A stretch of 8,819 bases of DNA from Actinomycetes bacterium (lineage in GTDB: Bacteria; Actinomycetota; CADDZG01; JAHWKV01). The stretch is taken from the NCBI GenBank assembly GCA_029263035.1, contig JAJCYF010000151.1, forward strand, positions 1 to 8,819. The letters are read 5' to 3'. Positions 6,714 through 8,819 of the stretch are shown here, one piece after another. The first letter of the stretch is position 1; each line of letters starts with the position of its first letter. The notes under the pieces are model-generated. The model was not told the DNA's origin and did no database searches. It was given only the letters and a program-made list of their open reading frames with translations. Both the position numbers and the translations under genes were made by a program.

Positions 6714-7688
6714 CTACGACCGCGTCCGGGCAAGCTGACGTTTATGCCAGCGGTCTCCGGCAACCATGGCGAAGACCAGTGAGATCAGCAGCATGGTTCC
6801 GAAGAACCCCGCGATCATCATCGGGCCCGTCTGCCGGTAGACCGGCGTAACCGGCGGACCAACATCCGCCGCGGTGGTTGCGTACTCTTGAACCGGGTCG
6901 GGCGAGGGATCGACGGGCGCGACCACCGGTTCCGGAGCCGGCGGAGGCGTCTCGACGGGCGGTGCGACCGGAGGGGCGACGACCACCGGGACGGGCGCAG
7001 GAGCGGGAGCCGGCCTGGGTGCAACCACCGTTTTGACTACCGGCGCCGGCACTTCAGCCGGGGGCGGCGGGGGCTCGGGTGGCGCAGCCGGTCCCGGCGC
7101 CGGGGGCGGCGAGAAGCCCTGGCAGCTGACGCCGGGGCCGGCCTTTATGTCTCCCTGCACCACCCGGGGATCGGCAGCCGGGATCTCGGTGCTGGGACGG
7201 GTGTCGGCGCCGAACTGCACGACCGCCACCGTTCGGTCGAAGCCGTTGACGGTTGCGCAGGAGATACCTACCGCGGCATGCGAAAAGGCTGGGTCGAGCA
7301 GGTTCTTTCGGTGCAGATCGCTCCCCATTACCTGGATGTGGGCGTACAGCGCGGTGATTTTCGGCACGCCGAGGACGATGTTCTCCCCTCCCGCCTTATA
7401 GCCGAGGCTGCGAGCGGGTAGCACGTCCATGTGGTAGATCTGCGTGTCGTTGGCCAGCTTGTGGGCCCACTCCCGGGCCGCCTGCCCCAGCCTCGGGTCG
7501 TGCTGCAGCGGACGGATGCCCCGCACGGCCCTCTCCAGGTTGGCGAGTTCGATGATCTGGATCTCCGTGGTCGGGATAAGACCCGGATCGGCTTGAGCGG
7601 CGCCGGGAGCGAGCAGCGGCATCGCCGCTCCGAGGATCATTGCCATCAGCGCCGTTGCGGCGCGTCTGGAAGACATCCACCTGGTCAT
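6714..7688 (-). CDS. Secreted CAP/SCP-domain protein with Pro-rich stalk and C-terminal membrane anchor
   Basis: A 324-residue surface protein. A signal peptide (about 1-33, ending GAAQA) is followed by a CAP (SCP/PR-1, YkwD-like) domain at about 42-165. CAP landmarks are LANLERAVRGIRPLQHDPRLGQAAREWAHKLA, His86 (IYHMD), Glu102 (GGENI) and His126 (HRKNLLDPAFSHAAVGI), the usual His/Glu cavity residues. Cys144 and Cys189 could form a disulphide. Residues 190-265 are a Pro/Ala/Val-rich stalk. Residues 287-311 form one membrane helix followed by a basic tail (RWHKRQLARTRS), so the domain is held outside the cell; there is no LPxTG sortase signal. The ATG at 7688 lies 7 bases after GGAGG. The ribosome site is inside a perfect hairpin, and a sigma-28-like promoter lies before it. 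Bacterial CAP proteins are linked to cell-wall, spore and adhesion roles, but their biochemistry is mostly unknown. Confidence 0.88.
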   Translation of the reverse strand: MTRWMSSRRAATALMAMILGAAMPLLAPGAAQADPGLIPTTEIQIIELANLERAVRGIRPLQHDPRLGQAAREWAHKLANDTQIYHMDVLPARSLGYKAGGENIVLGVPKITALYAHIQVMGSDLHRKNLLDPAFSHAAVGISCATVNGFDRTVAVVQFGADTRPSTEIPAADPRVVQGDIKAGPGVSCQGFSPPPAPGPAAPPEPPPPPAEVPAPVVKTVVAPRPAPAPAPVPVVVAPPVAPPVETPPPAPEPVVAPVDPSPDPVQEYATTAADVGPPVTPVYRQTGPMMIAGFFGTMLLISLVFAMVAGDRWHKRQLARTRS

Positions 7689-7691
7689 GGG

Positions 7692-7713
7692 GGAACCTCC
7701 GAATTTAGGTTCC
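7692..7713 (-). promoter_or_regulatory. Hairpin covering the ribosome-binding site of the CAP gene
   Basis: On the minus strand GGAACCT (7713-7707) and AGGTTCC (7698-7692) are perfect 7-bp inverted arms around an 8-base loop. The 3' arm contains the AGG of the Shine-Dalgarno GGAGG (7700-7696), and the stem ends 3 bases before the ATG. Folding would hide the ribosome site, so translation may depend on opening this stem by temperature, a ligand, a protein or coupling. No known riboswitch class was recognised. Confidence 0.55.
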
Positions 7714-7724
7714 GCCCCTTGCTG

Positions 7725-7766
7725 GACCTAGCTGTTTATCGGCATAAAGCCCTCAGCAATTAGGTC
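7725..7766 (-). promoter_or_regulatory. Long imperfect inverted repeat upstream of the CAP gene
   Basis: On the minus strand GACCTA (7766-7761) pairs with TAGGTC (7730-7725), GCTG (7757-7754) with CAGC (7734-7731), and the centre TTTAT-GCCG-ATAAA forms a 5-bp stem with a 4-base loop. This nested symmetry spans the sigma-28-like promoter. It may be an operator for a dimeric regulator, or, if transcribed from further upstream, a structured leader element. The two readings are in competition. Confidence 0.4.
7736..7762 (-). promoter_or_regulatory. Sigma-28 (FliA/SigD/WhiG)-type promoter before the CAP gene
   Basis: On the minus strand TAAT (7762-7759), exactly 15 bases, then GCCGATAA (7743-7736) match the sigma-28 family consensus TAAA-N15-GCCGATAA at 11 of 12 defined positions. 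Predicted transcription starts near 7729, about 40 bases before the ATG, leaving room for the ribosome-site hairpin. In actinobacteria this family includes WhiG-type sporulation and motility sigma factors. No sigma-28 gene is in the window. Confidence 0.5.
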
Positions 7767-7812
7767 GAATACACCATTTGTCGCGCTGTCGCGGGATCTT
7801 CCTAACAGACGC

Positions 7813-8529
7813 CTAGATCTCCGGCGGCACACTCCGGTGCTGGCTCCACAGGTAGTAGCCCACGCCGCCGGCTCCCGCCAGCGCCAGTAGGCCGATGATC
7901 AACTGGGGCGCAATCCCCCCGCCGTCATCCGAATCGTCGTCGAGCGGAGTCTCCAATGGCGAGGGGCTCTCGGTGGGCTCGGGACTTGACTCCTCGGTGG
8001 GCGACGGGGTCTCCTCCGGCTGAACCGGGGACGCCGGGGCCGGAGCCGGAGCCGGGGCTGGAGCAGGTGCCGGAGCGGGCGGGGGCGGGGGCGGGGCCGG
8101 GCCCTCGCTGGCGTTGATCCGAACGGTTACCGGACCGCCAAGTGCGAAGTTCGGGTTTACCGCGCATCCGCTGGGCTGGCCCAGGACCACGGTGAACGAC
8201 TCGGCGGGCTCGGCGGCCCCGTCATCGGCGATTCTGATCTGGAACGACCGTTCTGTGGAGGTTCCGGTGAAGTCGACCTGCTGGTTCAAGGCCGTGTAGT
8301 CCGATCCCGATTGCGCGCTGCCGTCGCTTGAGGTGACCCGCACACCGGAGTCGCCAACCGCACCGTCCCGGCTCACGGTGACCGTAACCGTGTCACCTTC
8401 ATCGGGGGAGGCGTCCGACACCTCCAGGTCGAAACGGTGGCAGGCCGCCGATGCTCCGGTTGCACCGGAGATCAGGAAAACGGCCGCCAGGACCGGGACC
8501 AAGAGCAGCCTCATCCGCCGATCGGCCAT
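7813..8529 (-). CDS. Secreted Calx-beta domain protein with PA-repeat stalk and C-terminal membrane anchor
   Basis: A 238-residue surface protein. A signal peptide (1-28, ending TGASA) is followed by a Calx-beta domain at about 36-140: DASPDEGDTVTVTVSRDG, then SDGSAQSGSDYTAL, then IRIADDGAAEPAESFTVVL. Glu44, Asp77, Asp102, Asp103, Glu107 and Glu110 sit at positions where the family binds calcium. Cys30 and Cys122 could form a disulphide. Residues 145-166 are a Pro/Ala stalk with an (AP) repeat, 168-195 are rich in P, S, T and E, and 197-202 are acidic. One membrane helix (208-229) and a short tail ending HRSVPPEI anchor the protein; there is no LPxTG. The ATG at 8529 lies 4 bases after AGGAGG; an ATG at codon 6 is possible. 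The plan matches the CAP protein gene 124 bases downstream, so a shared envelope role, such as calcium-dependent adhesion, is inferred. Confidence 0.85.
   Translation of the reverse strand: MADRRMRLLLVPVLAAVFLISGATGASAACHRFDLEVSDASPDEGDTVTVTVSRDGAVGDSGVRVTSSDGSAQSGSDYTALNQQVDFTGTSTERSFQIRIADDGAAEPAESFTVVLGQPSGCAVNPNFALGGPVTVRINASEGPAPPPPPPAPAPAPAPAPAPAPASPVQPEETPSPTEESSPEPTESPSPLETPLDDDSDDGGGIAPQLIIGLLALAGAGGVGYYLWSQHRSVPPEI
8032..8079. repeat. Low-complexity Pro-Ala codon repeat
   Basis: Short imperfect 6-base units such as GCCGGA, GCCGGG and GCTGGA (plus strand) encode eight consecutive Pro-Ala pairs (residues 151-166) of the Calx-beta protein. Such tracts form stiff extended stalks through the cell wall and can vary in length by slippage. 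The similar stalk of the CAP gene (about 6890-7120) is less regular. Confidence 0.7.
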
Positions 8530-8543
8530 ATTGCCTCCTAAGT

Positions 8544-8566
8544 TTGTCGGTCCGAAAAGTCTTTCG
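8544..8566 (-). promoter_or_regulatory. Leader signals of the Calx-beta gene
   Basis: On the minus strand a small hairpin CGAAA-GACT-TTTCG (8566-8553) is followed by ACCGACAA (8551-8544), which matches the sigma-28 -10 box GCCGATAA at six of eight positions; the shared core with the CAP promoter is CCGAYAAAC. No TAAA-like box lies 15 bases upstream, so this is a weak promoter candidate. AGGAGG follows at 8539-8534. Confidence 0.25.
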
Positions 8567-8602
8567 AAGAGGCGGCGGAATTACAAGGCCACCGGGCAGG
8601 AA

Positions 8603-8638
8603 ATGCGAAAGGGCGCCCGGTCGGGGCGCCCTTCGCAT
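8603..8638 (-). terminator. Strong intergenic hairpin, probable terminator
   Basis: ATGCGAAAGGGCGCCC (8603-8618) and GGGCGCCCTTCGCAT (8624-8638) pair around GGTCG with one unpaired A. It is the most stable stem outside the tRNA region. It lies 120 bases after the stop of the leftward gene that enters from the right edge and about 75 bases before the Calx-beta start. It therefore probably ends the former transcript. In that direction it is followed by ATTTCC, a poor U-tract. Confidence 0.6.
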
Positions 8639-8757
8639 CTACTTCATCACTGGACATAGGAGCCCGAGTTGGATTACTGCGCCGGCGGGACCAATCCGGC
8701 ATCCGTGCCTCGGGGGTGGCCCGGGAGAAATTCGCTGGTGGAAGCCAGCACTCCGAC

Positions 8758-8819
8758 CTAGCGGCCGGTCACCTCCAGGGTCCCGATCAGACTTTCTCTA
8801 ATACGGACCACCTCCTTTC
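8758..8819 (-). CDS. C-terminal end of an unidentified leftward gene (partial)
   Basis: On the minus strand an open frame enters from the right edge and reads KEVVRIRESLIGTLEVTGR, then TAG (8760-8758). Its 19 full codons include an exact AAAGGAGGTG, the full complement of the 16S rRNA 3' end. The motif may be coincidental in a Lys-Glu-Val stretch, or it may be a real ribosome site for a very small reading frame. No start codon with good spacing is obvious except a rare ATT. The 228 bases between this stop and the Calx-beta start hold only the hairpin at 8603-8638, small inverted repeats (for example GCTGG/CCAGC near 8734-8749) and no further gene. The family is not identifiable. Confidence 0.35.
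   Translation of the reverse strand, partial: KEVVRIRESLIGTLEVTGR

Noticed and set aside
8805..8819. Resemblance of GGACCACCTCCTTTC to the 3' end of 16S rRNA
   Set aside because: The bases before it do not match the conserved terminal helix of 16S rRNA, so this is not an rRNA gene; the minus-strand reading is a Lys-Glu-Val coding stretch or a ribosome site.

Overview
The window is GC-rich with dense, closely spaced genes, frequent GTG/TTG/ATG starts with GGAGG-type ribosome sites, and protein families typical of high-GC Gram-positives. These include a cytochrome oxidase subunit I with a C-terminal membrane extension, a COG2345/SufR-like winged-helix regulator with a Cys-rich C-terminus, and secreted proteins on Pro/Ala-rich stalks. 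I infer an Actinomycetota chromosome, possibly a deep-branching class; no marker here fixes the lineage. There are no insertion sequences, phage genes or CRISPR repeats.

Left part (1-5068), respiration and copper. After the tail of an unidentified membrane protein (1-102, + strand) comes a leftward gene set. In transcription order it is a winged-helix regulator with three C-terminal cysteines (3061-2360), an overlapping four-helix membrane protein resembling DUF2269 (2388-1888), a type-1 copper (cupredoxin) lipoprotein (1771-1361) and a polytopic membrane protein related to the NnrS-like membrane module of actinobacterial multicopper oxidases (1320-106). Transcribed away from the regulator is ctaD (3188-5068), an aa3-type cytochrome c oxidase subunit I with all haem, CuB and proton-channel residues and two extra C-terminal membrane helices. 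No ctaC or ctaE is present. The regulator may control both directions, and the cupredoxin may carry electrons for the same membrane chemistry; both are inferences.

Middle part (5069-6713). An unusual three-domain regulator (5123-6346) joins a RecA/KaiC-like domain that has lost its P-loop, an XRE helix-turn-helix and a cupin without metal-binding histidines. A perfect inverted repeat lies directly before its ribosome site. Convergent with it is the most distinctive element of the window: a tRNA with anticodon CAU (most like the lysidine-type tRNA-Ile2) on the minus strand. Its anticodon loop is interrupted directly after U36 by a 258-nt ORF-less group I intron. Conserved core elements, P2, P3, P6, P7 and P9, GNRA loops and correct U/G splice borders can all be read directly.

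Right part (6714-8819), cell surface. Two leftward genes encode proteins with the same plan (signal peptide, extracellular domain, Pro/Ala-rich stalk, single C-terminal membrane helix): a Calx-beta protein (8529-7813) and a CAP/SCP-domain protein (7688-6714). The CAP gene is preceded by TAAT-N15-GCCGATAA, which matches the sigma-28 (FliA/SigD/WhiG) promoter form, and by a hairpin that covers its ribosome site. The window ends in the 3' tail of another leftward gene (8819-8758), followed by a strong hairpin.
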